Notes: a model not told the origin generated them from the letters alone. Positions 26,823 to 39,207 are shown, numbered from the stretch's first letter. The stretch: DNA of 64,000 bases from Caballeronia peredens (GCA_001544595.2 FCOH02000014.1:97882-161881); one strand, 5' to 3'. Numbers and translations are program-made.

Positions 26823-27506
26823 ATGTCGGTCAGGTCGAAAGTTGCATTTGCAATCATCGTCGAAGCCGCGGTGTTCGGCCTGCTGCTGTTCGGTTCGGCG
26901 GGCACGTTCGAATGGGGCGGGGGCTGGGCCTGGATGGTGTTGATGTTCGGCGGTGGCGGCGTGGTGACGGTGCTCGTCGCGCGGCGCGATCCCGCGCTGC
27001 TGGCCGAACGCATGCGCTCGCCGATCCAGCCCGATCAACCTGTCTGGGACAAGATCTTCCTCATCGCGATGGGCGTGCTCTGGTGCGCCTGGCTCGTGCT
27101 GATGGGCCTCGACGCCGTGCGCTTCCGATGGTCCGCCATGCCGCTGTGGCTCGCGTCCGCCGGTTCCGCGCTCGTCGCTGTGTCGTTCTGGCTCGTGGCG
27201 CGCGTGTTTCTCGAGAACACGTTTCTTGCGCCCGTCGTGAAGATTCAGAAGGCGCGCGGGCACCGCGTCATATCGAGCGGGCCGTATGCCGTGGTGCGTC
27301 ATCCGCTCTACGCGGCCGCCTGCATCATGATTCCCGCGAGCGCGCTCGTGCTCGGCTCATGGTGGGGACTGGCGTTTTCCATGCTGCTCATCGCCGGGAT
27401 CGTCTGGCGCACGGTAATGGAGGAGCGCGAGCTCGTCGCCCGTCTCGAAGGCTATTCGACGTACGCGCAACGCGTGCGTTTCCGGCTCATTCCGCACGTC
27501 TGGTAA
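26823..27506 (+). CDS. Isoprenylcysteine carboxyl methyltransferase (ICMT/PEMT-like) membrane protein
   Basis: 227 aa with five or six TM segments. The family signature is near the C-terminus: RGHRVISSGPYAVVRHPLYAA and the acidic/aromatic MEERELVARLEGYSTYAQRV. Membrane methyltransferase of unknown substrate. It follows parA by 17 nt with no RBS visible, so it may be translationally coupled. Confidence 0.82.
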   Translation: MSVRSKVAFAIIVEAAVFGLLLFGSAGTFEWGGGWAWMVLMFGGGGVVTVLVARRDPALLAERMRSPIQPDQPVWDKIFLIAMGVLWCAWLVLMGLDAVRFRWSAMPLWLASAGSALVAVSFWLVARVFLENTFLAPVVKIQKARGHRVISSGPYAVVRHPLYAAACIMIPASALVLGSWWGLAFSMLLIAGIVWRTVMEERELVARLEGYSTYAQRVRFRLIPHVW

Positions 27507-27610
27507 TTGCCTGCTGAAGCTTACGGAACGATGGGGCGGGAATAAAATCGCGTCGCGCACGTTCATGCAGAAGACAGGGCGCAATCCGTCGCGCCTTCCT
27601 TTCTCGCTGA

Positions 27611-28618
27611 ATGACGCATATGACGACCGTTCCTTCCCCGACGCCTCATGTTTCGCACGGCTCTCCCGCAGCGACGCCCATCGGCACGTCGCCGACCACC
27701 GAAAGCCTGTCCGGCATGGTCGCGTTCGTGCGCGCGGCCGAGACGGGCAGTTTCGTGGCGGCGGGGCGCGCGCTGGGACTGTCGGCATCCGCGGTGGGCA
27801 AGAGCGTGATGCGGCTCGAAGCAAAGCTCGGCGTGCAACTGCTCAACCGGACGACGCGCCGGATCGGCCTCACGCACGAAGGCGCGCGCTTCTTTGCGCG
27901 CTGCAAGCGCATGCTCGCCGATCTCGAAGACGCGGAAAGCGAACTGTTCAATTCGACCTCGTCGCCGCGCGGCCGATTGCGCATCAGCGCGCCGTCGCTC
28001 GGCGGGCGTCTCTTGCTGCCGCTCGTGCCGGAATTCAGGCGGCGTTTTCCCGATATCGAGCTGGATATCGATTTCAGCGATCGCGTCGTCGATGTCACGC
28101 AGGAAGGTTACGACGCCGTGATCCGCACCGGACGTCTCGCCGATTCGCAGTTGCTCGCGCGCCCGCTCGCGCAATATGGCCCCGTCGTGGTCGGTTCGCC
28201 CGCGTATTTCGCGGGACACGGCGAGCCCGCGACGCCTGAGGACCTCGAAGGCCATGCGTGCATCCGCTTCCGCTCGCCGACGAGCGGCCGCCCCGCGCCG
28301 TGGTGTTTTACGCGCGACGATCACAGCTTCGCCATCGATCCGCACGCGGCGCTCTCGTTCAACGACATGGAAGCCGTGCTCGCCGCGTGCATCTCCGGCC
28401 TGGGCCTCGCGTGCGTGCCCGATTTCGTGGCGAAGAGCGCGATGGAAGGCGGCCTGCTGCGCGCGGTGCTCGGCGAGCACATGAGAACGGAGGGCACCTT
28501 CCAGATCCTGTGGCCGCCGAGCCGTCACGAAGCCCCGCGGCTGCGCGCGTTCATCGATCACATCGCGTCGCGTCTGGGCGGGCTGCCGTCGCACGAAGTC
28601 AGATTCCGCGCGGCGTGA
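27611..28618 (+). CDS. LysR-family transcriptional regulator
   Basis: 335 aa, beginning with an extra N-terminal tail; the HTH is VRAAETGSFVAAGRALGLSASAVGKSVMRLEAKLGVQLLNRTTR. It has the LysR substrate-binding domain (LRISAPSLGGRLLLPLVPEFRRRFPDIELDI). No adjacent enzyme operon points to its effector. An internal ATG at 27620 is also possible. Confidence 0.9.
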   Translation: MTHMTTVPSPTPHVSHGSPAATPIGTSPTTESLSGMVAFVRAAETGSFVAAGRALGLSASAVGKSVMRLEAKLGVQLLNRTTRRIGLTHEGARFFARCKRMLADLEDAESELFNSTSSPRGRLRISAPSLGGRLLLPLVPEFRRRFPDIELDIDFSDRVVDVTQEGYDAVIRTGRLADSQLLARPLAQYGPVVVGSPAYFAGHGEPATPEDLEGHACIRFRSPTSGRPAPWCFTRDDHSFAIDPHAALSFNDMEAVLAACISGLGLACVPDFVAKSAMEGGLLRAVLGEHMRTEGTFQILWPPSRHEAPRLRAFIDHIASRLGGLPSHEVRFRAA

Positions 28619-28631
28619 CGCGCGCGAGCGC

Positions 28632-28796
28632 TCAACTTTTCTTCGATGTTTTCGCGACGAACGGCGCAGGCGCGTGCGCAACTTTCTCGCTGCCGCATTT
28701 GGGACACTTGAGTTGCACCGTCGCATGCTCGGCGATGTGCTCCGCATGTTCGAAGCGCTCACCGCAATCCTGACAACGGTACTGATAAGTCGGCAT
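28632..28796 (-). CDS. FmdB-family zinc-ribbon protein
   Basis: 54 aa. It begins MPTYQYRCQDCGERFEHAEH and has two CxxC pairs (CQDC and CPKC), a zinc ribbon typical of the FmdB/CxxC_CXXC_SSSS family. The GGGAGG RBS is 6 nt from the ATG. Found downstream of the LysR gene on the other strand. Regulatory role in formamidase operons is known for a homologue; function here is unknown. Confidence 0.85.
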   Translation of the reverse strand: MPTYQYRCQDCGERFEHAEHIAEHATVQLKCPKCGSEKVAHAPAPFVAKTSKKS

Positions 28797-28895
28797 GGCA
28801 TCCTCCCGCGACGCGACCGTCTGACCGGCGCTGAGCGCGACGGCTTTACCTATTCTAGTTTCGGGTGTTCCCCTGACTTGAATTTATAGCTAGGG

Positions 28896-28958
28896 GTTGC
28901 CCCGTAAAGGGCCGCTCGCGGCGTCATGCTCCTTGCGCCCGGCCCTTCACGGGGCAAC
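28896..28958. repeat. Long inverted repeat (18-bp arms)
   Basis: GTTGCCCCGTAAAGGGCC (28896-28913) and GGCCCTTCACGGGGCAAC (28941-28958) pair with one mismatch and a 27-nt loop. It sits between the mscS end and the FmdB gene, without a U tract. It could be an mRNA 3'-stability hairpin or an intergenic repeat family. Confidence 0.6.
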
Positions 28959-29005
28959 GCATGGCCGTTTGATAGGTGAACAGACCCCAGGTTCGACGCG
29001 GAAAT

Positions 29006-29818
29006 TCAGTTGACGACGCGGCGCACGACCGGCGTTTCCGGCGTCGGATAACCCGCTTGCCTGAACGTTTCGATGATCGCGCGATTGGTGTCGAAGTAGA
29101 CCTGCCAGTAGTCGTTCGTATTGGTATAAGGCCGCACGCACAAGAGCGGCCCTTCCGGCGTGAAGGACAGCACTTCGATGTCCGGCGCCGGGGTTGTCGC
29201 CACGTTCGGTATCTTCGCGACGGCTTCCTTGAGCCGCGCGATGGCGTCGAGCGGATCGACGCCGTTGGCGATCTTCGCCGTCAGTTCGACGCGCCGATGC
29301 GGCAGCAGGCTGAAATTCCAGATGATGTCGGAGAAGATCTTGTTGTTGCCGATGATGGCCGCGACGTTGTCGGGCGTAGTGATCGTCGTGCCGAACAGGC
29401 CGAGTTCGGTGACGGTGCCGGTCACGCCGCCCGCCGTCACGAAGTCGCCGACCTTGAAGGGCCGCAGCACCTGCATGAACACGCCCGCCGCGAAATGCGC
29501 GAGCAGTCCGCCCCACGCCGTGCCGATGGCGAGACCGAGACCCGCGAGCAGCGCGGCGAACGAAGTCGTCTGAACGCCGAAGATCTGCAGAATCGCGAGG
29601 ACGAGCAGCAGATTGAGGATCACGCCGACGATCGAGCCGAGATAATGTGCGAGCGTCGGATCGACGCGGCCGTTGCGCGAGAGAAGCTTGCGCATGCCGC
29701 CGGTGACGAGGCCGATGAGCCAGCGACCGATGATCCACATCGCAATCGCGCTGATCACCGTGATGCCGAAGTCGACGCCGCGCGTCATGATGAAAACACG
29801 TACGGTATCGAGGTTCAT
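29006..29818 (-). CDS. Mechanosensitive channel, MscS family
   Basis: 270 aa. Three TM segments in the first 130 residues, the third with the Gly/Ala pattern AALLAGLGLAIGTAWGGLLAHFAAG. The beta domain follows: RPFKVGDFVTAGGVTGTVTELGLFGTTI. It probably releases solutes on hypoosmotic shock. Length is close to small MscS proteins (286 aa in E. coli). Confidence 0.93.
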   Translation of the reverse strand: MNLDTVRVFIMTRGVDFGITVISAIAMWIIGRWLIGLVTGGMRKLLSRNGRVDPTLAHYLGSIVGVILNLLLVLAILQIFGVQTTSFAALLAGLGLAIGTAWGGLLAHFAAGVFMQVLRPFKVGDFVTAGGVTGTVTELGLFGTTITTPDNVAAIIGNNKIFSDIIWNFSLLPHRRVELTAKIANGVDPLDAIARLKEAVAKIPNVATTPAPDIEVLSFTPEGPLLCVRPYTNTNDYWQVYFDTNRAIIETFRQAGYPTPETPVVRRVVN

Positions 29819-29975
29819 GTCTTTCTCGCTTGATTGGCGCTTCGTCGGAGGAACGCGTTAAGCCGGGAAAACATGCCGCATGGCCAGACTTGTTATAGGC
29901 GACGCGCCGCGTCATCGCAAGAATTACGCGCGTGTTTAACGTTTGGTCGGAAGATTCGACCGCCCCGCGAAACTA

Positions 29976-30506
29976 TCACGTCCATTCCGCTTCGTCTGCG
30001 TTCTGATCGGGCAGCGTGAGTCCCGACGCGGGCAGGGGCAGCGCGGTCTTGTAGCGCACCTGCTTGAGCGCGAAGCTCGAACGGATGTTGGAGACGCCCG
30101 GCATCTTGGTGAGCCGCTCGAGAATGAAGCGTTCGAGCGCGGCCACGTCGGGCAGCACGACGCGCAACAGGTAATCGGCGTCGCCGGTCATGAGATAACA
30201 CTCCATGACTTCGGGGCGCTCGCTGATCGCCTGCTCGAAGCGCGCGAGCGCGTCCTTGATCTGCTTTTCCAGACTGACCTGAATAAAGACGTTGATGCTC
30301 AGGCCGAGCGCTTCCGGATTGAGCAAGGTGACGTGCTGCTTGAAGAGCCCGGCCTTTTCCAGCGCGCGCACGCGATTGAAGCAGGGCGTCGGCGACAGAT
30401 TCACCGCGCGCGCCAGTTCCGCATTGGTGATGCGCGCGTTTTGCTGCAACTGGTTCAGTATGCCGATGTCGGTGCGGTCGAGGCGCTGCCTGGCGTGTGC
30501 GGTCAT
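29976..30506 (-). CDS. Lrp/AsnC-family transcriptional regulator (MdeR-like position)
   Basis: 176 aa. [44 protein letters not shown]/AsnC ligand domain follows with the GDADYLLRV motif. It lies 140 bp from and divergent to a pyruvate-dehydrogenase-type E1 gene. That matches the arrangement of P. putida mdeR (Lrp type) near mdeAB, so control of that gene by an amino or keto acid is likely. Confidence 0.9.
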   Translation of the reverse strand: MTAHARQRLDRTDIGILNQLQQNARITNAELARAVNLSPTPCFNRVRALEKAGLFKQHVTLLNPEALGLSINVFIQVSLEKQIKDALARFEQAISERPEVMECYLMTGDADYLLRVVLPDVAALERFILERLTKMPGVSNIRSSFALKQVRYKTALPLPASGLTLPDQNADEAEWT

Positions 30507-30646
30507 AGTCGAAAGATTCCGGTTTTAGGCATTTTTAAAGAATAAATACACTATCGCAAAGCGCGTAAATGGCCAAATGAGACGCACATTCTGCGCATCC
30601 ATGGATATGCTTGAACACATTCCTTAAGCCTTAGCGGAGTCGCGCC

Positions 30647-33357
<2,711 letters not shown>

Positions 33358-33361
<4 letters not shown>

Positions 33362-34008
33362 CCGTCGTTGCGCGCGGCGTCGAGCAGCGCGCGCACTTCG
33401 TCGTCGCTGGTCTGCTCGAAGTCCAGATAAAACTGGCCGACGCCGAAGTAATGCCGCGGCCGCATCACGCAGACGAACTCGTCGACGATGTCTTCCACGC
33501 GCGCTTCCGAGTCGAGCGGCGCCACGGGCAACGCCGCGACGATCTTCGCCGGATGCGCCTGCCTCAGCGACATCGCGGCGGCTTTCATGGTTGCGCCGGT
33601 CGCCATGCCGTCATCGACGACGATCACGACGCGGCCCTTCACATCGAGCGGCGGCTGCGAGCCTCGATACAGCTTCTCGCGCCGCGCGAGTTCGATACGC
33701 TCGCGGGCGATCACGCGCTCGAGTTCGTCTTTCGCGACGCCCGCATACTCGACGATGCGCTCGTCGAGAAAGAACGCATCGCCCGATGCGATCGCGCCCA
33801 TCGCCAGTTCGGGCTGCACGGGCACGCCGAGCTTGCGCACGACGAGCACGTCGAGACGCGCGCCGATCGCGCGCGCCACTTCGTAGGCGACAGGCACGCC
33901 GCCGCGCGGCAACGCCAGCACGATGACGTCGCCGCGCTTCGCGTAATCCTGCAAGTGCTGCGCGAGCCGGCGGCCCGCGTCCCTTCGGTTGTCGAACGTC
34001 GAGTCCAT
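33358..34008 (-). CDS. Phosphoribosyltransferase-family protein
   Basis: 216 aa. PRPP-binding motif VVIVVDDGMATGATMKAAA and N-terminal VIVLALPRGGVPVAYEVARA, typical of the type I PRTase-like proteins often found with dienelactone hydrolase genes. Substrate unknown. Its stop overlaps the convergent E1 stop by 4 nt. It lies 10 bp downstream of the crotonase gene, likely one transcript. Confidence 0.85.
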
Positions 34009-34018
34009 CTGCGTGCCC

Positions 34019-34831
34019 CTAAATGTCCGCGCTGCCCGCGCGCGCGTCGCGCGACACGAAGCGCGCGGCGCCGTCGAGCCCTTCGTCGAAGACCGCTCGA
34101 TATCCGTTTGCGCCTTCGCGTTGCAGCGCGCGGACGAGATCGCCGTCGAATGCGTTGTCGTGCACCGAACGCAGATCGGCGCGCAACGCGGCTTGCGGAT
34201 GCGCGGCCAGATCGCGGGCCAGCGCCTCGGCTACGGCGCGTGCTTCGCCGGGCGGCGCGATGCGATTGACGAGACCGATCGCGAGCGCTTCGCGCGCATC
34301 GACTTCGCGTCCGGTGAGAATCAGATCCAGTGCCCGCGACACGCCGATGAGACGCGGCAGCCGTATCGTGCCGCCGTCGATGAGCGGCACGCCGACGCGC
34401 CTGCAGAACACGCCGAGCAGCGCGTCTTCCTCGATCACGCGCAGATCGCACCACGCCGCGAGTTCGAGTCCGCCGGCGACTGCATATCCGGCGATGGCCG
34501 CGATCACGGGTTTGCCGGGCGAGCGACGCGTCGGGCCCATCGGGCCGGGGCCGCTGCCGTCAGGATGGATTTCGTTGCGGCGCGTGTCGTCGCTGAGCGC
34601 GGAGAGATCCGCGCCCGCGCAGAACGTTCCGCCCGCGCCCCACAGCACGGCGACCGACCACGCGTCGTTTGCGTCGAACCGTTCGAAGGCTTCGCGCAAC
34701 GCATCGGCGACATGACGATCGACCGCGTTGCGGCGCTTCGGCCGGTCAAGCACGACCGTGACGACGCGCGGATCGGCCGCGAGCGGTTCCATGCGCACGT
34801 GATCGCCCACGCACACGATGTCAGCAGACAT
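34019..34831 (-). CDS. Crotonase / enoyl-CoA hydratase-isomerase family protein
   Basis: 270 aa. Oxyanion-hole elements: GAGGTFCAGADLSAL and AAIAGYAVAGGLELAAWCDLRV, then EDALLGVFCRRVGVPLIDGGT. AGGAGCGACC precedes the ATG at 34831. The gene may act on a short acyl-CoA; exact reaction unknown. It forms an operon with the PRTase-like gene. Confidence 0.88.
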   Translation of the reverse strand: MSADIVCVGDHVRMEPLAADPRVVTVVLDRPKRRNAVDRHVADALREAFERFDANDAWSVAVLWGAGGTFCAGADLSALSDDTRRNEIHPDGSGPGPMGPTRRSPGKPVIAAIAGYAVAGGLELAAWCDLRVIEEDALLGVFCRRVGVPLIDGGTIRLPRLIGVSRALDLILTGREVDAREALAIGLVNRIAPPGEARAVAEALARDLAAHPQAALRADLRSVHDNAFDGDLVRALQREGANGYRAVFDEGLDGAARFVSRDARAGSADI

Positions 34832-35154
34832 GGTCGCTCCTTTTCACGCCGACGGTCTCTTCAGGATACTCGCCGCATGGCGCGCGGGTGCGCCGGAGTG
34901 GAGCGTCGCAAGTGCTTGCGAAGTGCCTTCAAAAAGCCTTCCGAATGAAATGTTGCGCGCCGAAGCGGTGCGTGAGATGCGACGATTCGGGGCATTGCAC
35001 CAAGTTGGATCGAAAGCATGCGGATCATTTTTGAGCACTTTGCACCAGCTTCTTCCTGCTGCGACCGCACATCCGCACCGTTTCGATGCCGCATGCGCCA
35101 ACTTGGCCCGGAACTTGCAAAAAAGTGCGCCTTTTCCGACTCGACCGCTCGAAC
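34832..35154. other. Regulatory region between crotonase and amtB
   Basis: 323 bp. It holds two TGCACC half-sites (34996-35001 and 35041-35046) of the NtrC type (TGCACC-N5-GGTGCA), the first followed after 5 nt by GG. The sigma-54 promoter is listed separately. No coding gene recognised. Confidence 0.55.
35103..35119 (+). promoter_or_regulatory. Sigma-54 (RpoN) promoter of amtB
   Basis: TTGGCCCGGAACTTGCA matches YTGGCACGRNNNTTGCW at all but one position, with GG(-24)/GC(-12) spacing intact. It lies 36 bp upstream of the amtB ATG. The upstream TGCACC half-sites fit NtrC enhancers. Nitrogen-limitation control is inferred from sigma-54 use at amtB in other Proteobacteria. Confidence 0.8.
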
Positions 35155-36357
35155 ATGCAGGCACTTCAATCCGGCACCAATACTCTTTTTCTGCTGCTCG
35201 GCGCCGCGATGGTGCTCGCCATGCACGCGGGTTTTGCGTTTCTCGAACTCGGCACCGTGCGCCGCGAGAATCAGGTGAACGCGCTCGTGAAGATTCTGGT
35301 CGACTTCGCCGTGTCGACGCTCGCGTACTTTTTCATCGGCTACAACATCGCGTATGGCGTGCAGTTCATGCACAGCGCCGATATCCTCGCCGAGCACAAC
35401 GGTTATGCGCTCGTGCGCTTCTTCTTCCTGCTGACGTTCGCGGCGGCCATTCCGGCGATCGTGTCGGGCGGCATCGCCGAGCGTTCGAAGTTCAATCCGC
35501 AACTGTTCGCGACGGCGGTGATCGTCGGCTTCATTTATCCGCTGCTCGAAGGCGTTGCGTGGAACGAGCGCTTCGGCATTCAGGGGTGGCTCGCGCAAAC
35601 TTTCGGCGCGCCGTTTCACGATTTCGCCGGCTCCGTGGTCGTGCACGCGTTCGGCGGCTGGGTCGCGCTGCCCGCAGTGCTGCTGCTCGGGCCGCGCCAC
35701 GGGCGTTATCACAAGGACGGACGGATCGCGGCGCATCCGCCTTCGAGCATTCCGTTTCTCGCGCTGGGCGCTTGGGTGCTGGCGGTCGGCTGGTTCGGCT
35801 TCAACGTGATGAGCGCACAGACCATCGACAAGATCAGCGGGCTCGTGGCCGTGAACTCGCTGATGGCGATGGTCGGCGGCACGCTCGCCGCATGGTTCGC
35901 GGGCCGCAACGACCCCGGCTTCACCTATAACGGGCCGCTGGCGGGTCTCGTCGCGGTGTGCGCGGGCTCGGACCTGATGCATCCGCTCGGCGCGTTGATC
36001 GTCGGCGCGGTCGCGGGTGTGCTGTTCGTGCAGATGTTCACGTGCGTGCAGAACCGCTGGCGCATCGACGACGTGCTGGGCGTGTGGCCCTTGCACGGCA
36101 TGTGCGGCGCGTGGGGCGGCATCGCGGCGGGCGTATTCGGGCAGAAGGCGTTCGGCGGAATCGGCGGCGTGTCGGTCTGGTCGCAGTTGCTGGGCACGCT
36201 CGGCGCCGTGGCGCTGGCGCTCGCCGGGGGCGCGGCGGTGTATGGCGCGATCAAGGCGACGGTGGGCTTGCGCCTCGATCGCGAGGAAGAATTCAATGGC
36301 GCGGATCTCGCGATTCATCGCATATCGGCGACGCCGGACCGGGAGATGGCAGGGTAA
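35155..36357 (+). CDS. amtB: Ammonium transporter
   Basis: 400 aa, 11 TM segments. Twin pore histidines are in HDFAGSVVVHAFGGW and GVWPLHGMCGAWGG. The N-terminus MQALQSGTNTLFLLLGAAMV begins directly with a TM helix. No P-II (glnK) gene neighbours it, unlike the usual glnK-amtB pair. The start has no Shine-Dalgarno; the ATG at 35086 is upstream of the sigma-54 start and so excluded. It is driven by a sigma-54 promoter. Confidence 0.95.
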   Translation: MQALQSGTNTLFLLLGAAMVLAMHAGFAFLELGTVRRENQVNALVKILVDFAVSTLAYFFIGYNIAYGVQFMHSADILAEHNGYALVRFFFLLTFAAAIPAIVSGGIAERSKFNPQLFATAVIVGFIYPLLEGVAWNERFGIQGWLAQTFGAPFHDFAGSVVVHAFGGWVALPAVLLLGPRHGRYHKDGRIAAHPPSSIPFLALGAWVLAVGWFGFNVMSAQTIDKISGLVAVNSLMAMVGGTLAAWFAGRNDPGFTYNGPLAGLVAVCAGSDLMHPLGALIVGAVAGVLFVQMFTCVQNRWRIDDVLGVWPLHGMCGAWGGIAAGVFGQKAFGGIGGVSVWSQLLGTLGAVALALAGGAAVYGAIKATVGLRLDREEEFNGADLAIHRISATPDREMAG

Positions 36358-36492
36358 AGCCGGGGCAGGGCAGGCACGCGCTTCGCTCCGTGCGGATGAA
36401 GAACGAGAATTCGCGAACCGGCGCACGTCAGGCTTCCCATTCCGCACGCAGCGGTTACGATATGCCGGTCGACATCCCCGGAGGCGCAACGC

Positions 36493-38715
36493 TTGGACTC
36501 CACCGAGACCGCGACATTCGATCTGCCGCTACCCGCGCGCAATTTCGCGTCGATGCGAAAGATGCTGCTGATTGTCCTGGCAGCGTCGATTCTGATTCCG
36601 CTCGCGTGCCTCTGCATCTACGGTTACTACGATCTGCAGCGCCGCTTCGCCGACACCGACGAACTGACCGAGCGTCTCACGCGCGTGGTGGACGAACATG
36701 CGCTCAAGGTCATCGACCTGAACCAGCAACTGGAGATGCGCATCGGCGACATGCTCGGCGACAGCGACGACAGCGCCATCCGCAATCGCGAGGAAGCGCT
36801 GCACCGCACGCTCGACGACATGGACAGCACGCTCGCGCAGATCGCCGCGATTTCCGTGTTCGGCGAAAGCGGCGGGCTGCTCGCGAACAGCCGCTATTAC
36901 CCGGCGCCGCCCGTATCAATTGCCGAGCGGGACGACTTTCAGTCCGCGCGCGCGGTCGCACCCGTTACCTACTTTTCGCTGCCGTTGCGCGGCAAGGTTG
37001 CGCGCTCGGACGTCTTCACGACGACGATGGGCCGCATCGGCCGCAAGGGACAGTTTCTCGGCGTCGTGTCGATTGCGTTGAAGCGCGGCTATTTCGTCGA
37101 CTTCTATCGCGAACTCGCGGCGGGCGATCGCGCGGTGGTCATCGGGCTTTACCGGCGTGACGGCGGCGTGCTTGCGCGTTATCCCGCGAGCAAGGACAAC
37201 GCGCAAGCTGCAACGAACACGCCGTTCACCAACGCATTCCGCAACAATGAGCTCTACGGGCGCATGCGGATGAGTTCGAGCATCGATCATGTCGAGCGTT
37301 TGCTCGCATTTCGCCGCGTCGGCGACTATCCGCTCTATGTCGCGACGGGCTACGCGGTATCCGCGATTTACACGCGCTGGCGCGACAATCTCGCCCTCGT
37401 CGCGGCGATCGCGCTGGTGCCGTGCATTGCGGTGTGGCTGCTGATCGGCTTCTCGATTCGCCGCCTCAACGCCGAACAGGCCGCGTGGGAACGCTGGCAG
37501 GCCGAAGTCGCGACGCGTCTTTCCATCGAGGCATCGAGCCGCCAGTTGCGCCGCATGGGCGCGCTCGGCAATCTCGTCGCGAATGTCGCGCACGACTTCA
37601 ACAATCTGCTGATGGTCGTCGCGTCGAACATGGCGCTTGCGCGGCGCAAGCACTTCAACGATGTCGAAAGCGAAGTGCTCGCGGTGGAGCGCGCGACCGC
37701 GGGCGCCGAAGCGCTCGCGCGCCGTCTGATGAGCGTGGCGCGCAAGCAGCCGCTCAAGCAGGAATCGATCGATCCCGCCGCGTGGTTGCGCAGCGTGCTC
37801 GAACTGCTGAAGACCTCGGTGCGCCCGTCTGTCTCGATGACGCTGGAACTGTCGCCGGAGTTGTGGCGCGTGATGGCCGATCCGGTCGAACTGGAACTCG
37901 CGCTCGTGAACGTCGCGGTGAATGCGAGCGAGGCGATGCCGTACGGCGGCCGTGTCGTGATCCGCTGCCGGAATGCGCGTGTGCGCGGCGCGGAAACCGA
38001 TATCCCCGATGGCGAGTACGTGCTCATCTCGGTCACAGATAACGGCGAGGGCATGAGCGAGCAAACCCTGCGACGCGCGTTCGAGCCGCTTTTCACGACG
38101 AAAGAACGCGGTGCAGGCACGGGCCTTGGTCTCGCGCAAGTCCTTGCCGCGTGCGAACAGGCGGGCGGCACGGCGCGCATCACGAGCGTCGCGGGCGCGG
38201 GCACGACCGTTCGTCTTTACCTGCCGCGTCATCATGGACCGGCGCGCGAGATGCCGAAAACTTGCGAGCCGCCGGAGGCTGTTATGCCGCCGCTCGCGCA
38301 CGCAGCGCAAGCGACGCTAGCGGCACCATCCGTCGCCGATGGCGAGCAACCGTTGCGTGGCATGTCGGTGTTGCTGGTCGAGGACAACGCGGATGTCGCG
38401 GCGGGCGTGATGGCCGTGCTCGAAGTTTTCGGCTGCGCGGTGCATCACGAAGCAAGCGCGGATGCCGCATTCGCGCTGCTGGGCGAAGGCTATGGCTTCG
38501 ATCTCGTGCTCACCGACGTGCAGATGCCCGGCCGCATGAACGGCATCGATCTGGCGGAACAGATCCTGAGGCGGCTGCCGTCGCAACGGCTCGTGCTGAT
38601 GACGGGCTACGCGGACGAACTCGAGCGTGCGAAACATCTCGGCGTGCCGATCCTCGCCAAGCCCTTCGACATGGATGATCTCGTCGATCTGATCGCGCCG
38701 GGCGTGCCGCACTGA
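36493..38715 (+). CDS. Hybrid sensor histidine kinase with receiver domain
   Basis: 740 aa. TM1 (about 21-43), an extracytoplasmic sensing domain, TM2 (about 295-320, LVAAIALVPCIAVWLLIGFSI). H-box NLVANVAHDFNN with phospho-acceptor His367, N-box LVNVAVNASEAM, G boxes DNGEGM and GTGLGLA. C-terminal receiver: VLLVEDNADVA, Asp675 in LTDVQMPG, Lys in ILAKPF. The start is TTG at 36493 with GGAGG 9 nt upstream. It follows amtB by 135 bp; the signal is unknown. Confidence 0.93.
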   Translation: MDSTETATFDLPLPARNFASMRKMLLIVLAASILIPLACLCIYGYYDLQRRFADTDELTERLTRVVDEHALKVIDLNQQLEMRIGDMLGDSDDSAIRNREEALHRTLDDMDSTLAQIAAISVFGESGGLLANSRYYPAPPVSIAERDDFQSARAVAPVTYFSLPLRGKVARSDVFTTTMGRIGRKGQFLGVVSIALKRGYFVDFYRELAAGDRAVVIGLYRRDGGVLARYPASKDNAQAATNTPFTNAFRNNELYGRMRMSSSIDHVERLLAFRRVGDYPLYVATGYAVSAIYTRWRDNLALVAAIALVPCIAVWLLIGFSIRRLNAEQAAWERWQAEVATRLSIEASSRQLRRMGALGNLVANVAHDFNNLLMVVASNMALARRKHFNDVESEVLAVERATAGAEALARRLMSVARKQPLKQESIDPAAWLRSVLELLKTSVRPSVSMTLELSPELWRVMADPVELELALVNVAVNASEAMPYGGRVVIRCRNARVRGAETDIPDGEYVLISVTDNGEGMSEQTLRRAFEPLFTTKERGAGTGLGLAQVLAACEQAGGTARITSVAGAGTTVRLYLPRHHGPAREMPKTCEPPEAVMPPLAHAAQATLAAPSVADGEQPLRGMSVLLVEDNADVAAGVMAVLEVFGCAVHHEASADAAFALLGEGYGFDLVLTDVQMPGRMNGIDLAEQILRRLPSQRLVLMTGYADELERAKHLGVPILAKPFDMDDLVDLIAPGVPH

Positions 38716-38736
38716 ACGCACATCGACGAGCGCGCA

Positions 38737-39207
38737 TCAGCGCTTCGACGTTCCCGGCACCGCGCGCGCGCCGACGAGCGGATTGAACGCCGCGCGCTTC
38801 GATTCTCCTGGCTCTTTCGTGTCGCCCGATGCCCGCGCGCTCTTCTTCGCCGCCCGCGCGTGGTTGCCACTGAGCTGGCTCAGCAGGTCTTCGTCTTCTT
38901 CGACATCGTTTTCAGCGGAGGCCTGCGCGCCCGCGAGATGTTCGACCACCGAGATGAAATCCTTCTGCGCGCTCCTGAGCCCGCGCCCCGGCATCATGAC
39001 GATCACGACCGCTTCCTGCACGCTGTGGCCGTCGACCGTTTGCAGTGCGCCTTTCTCGTTCCAGTCGATGCCGCTTTCCGCAAAGCCCGCGACGACCTGA
39101 TGCAGCACGGCGGGCGACATCACGCCGGCATCGTAGAGTCCGACGATCTGCCGCTCCGCCAGCGCGAAAAGGCTCGGCGGACCGCGCTTCGGCTTGCGCG
39201 CGGCCAT
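38737..39207 (-). CDS. Hypothetical protein
   Basis: 156 aa. Starts MAARKPKRGPPSLFALAERQ; N-terminal half helical, C-terminal half charged and low in complexity (VEEDEDLLSQLSGNHARAAKK). Its ATG follows the upstream stop without a gap (TAAATG), so it is translated in series with the sorbosone-dehydrogenase-like protein. No domain recognised. Confidence 0.6.
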   Translation of the reverse strand: MAARKPKRGPPSLFALAERQIVGLYDAGVMSPAVLHQVVAGFAESGIDWNEKGALQTVDGHSVQEAVVIVMMPGRGLRSAQKDFISVVEHLAGAQASAENDVEEDEDLLSQLSGNHARAAKKSARASGDTKEPGESKRAAFNPLVGARAVPGTSKR

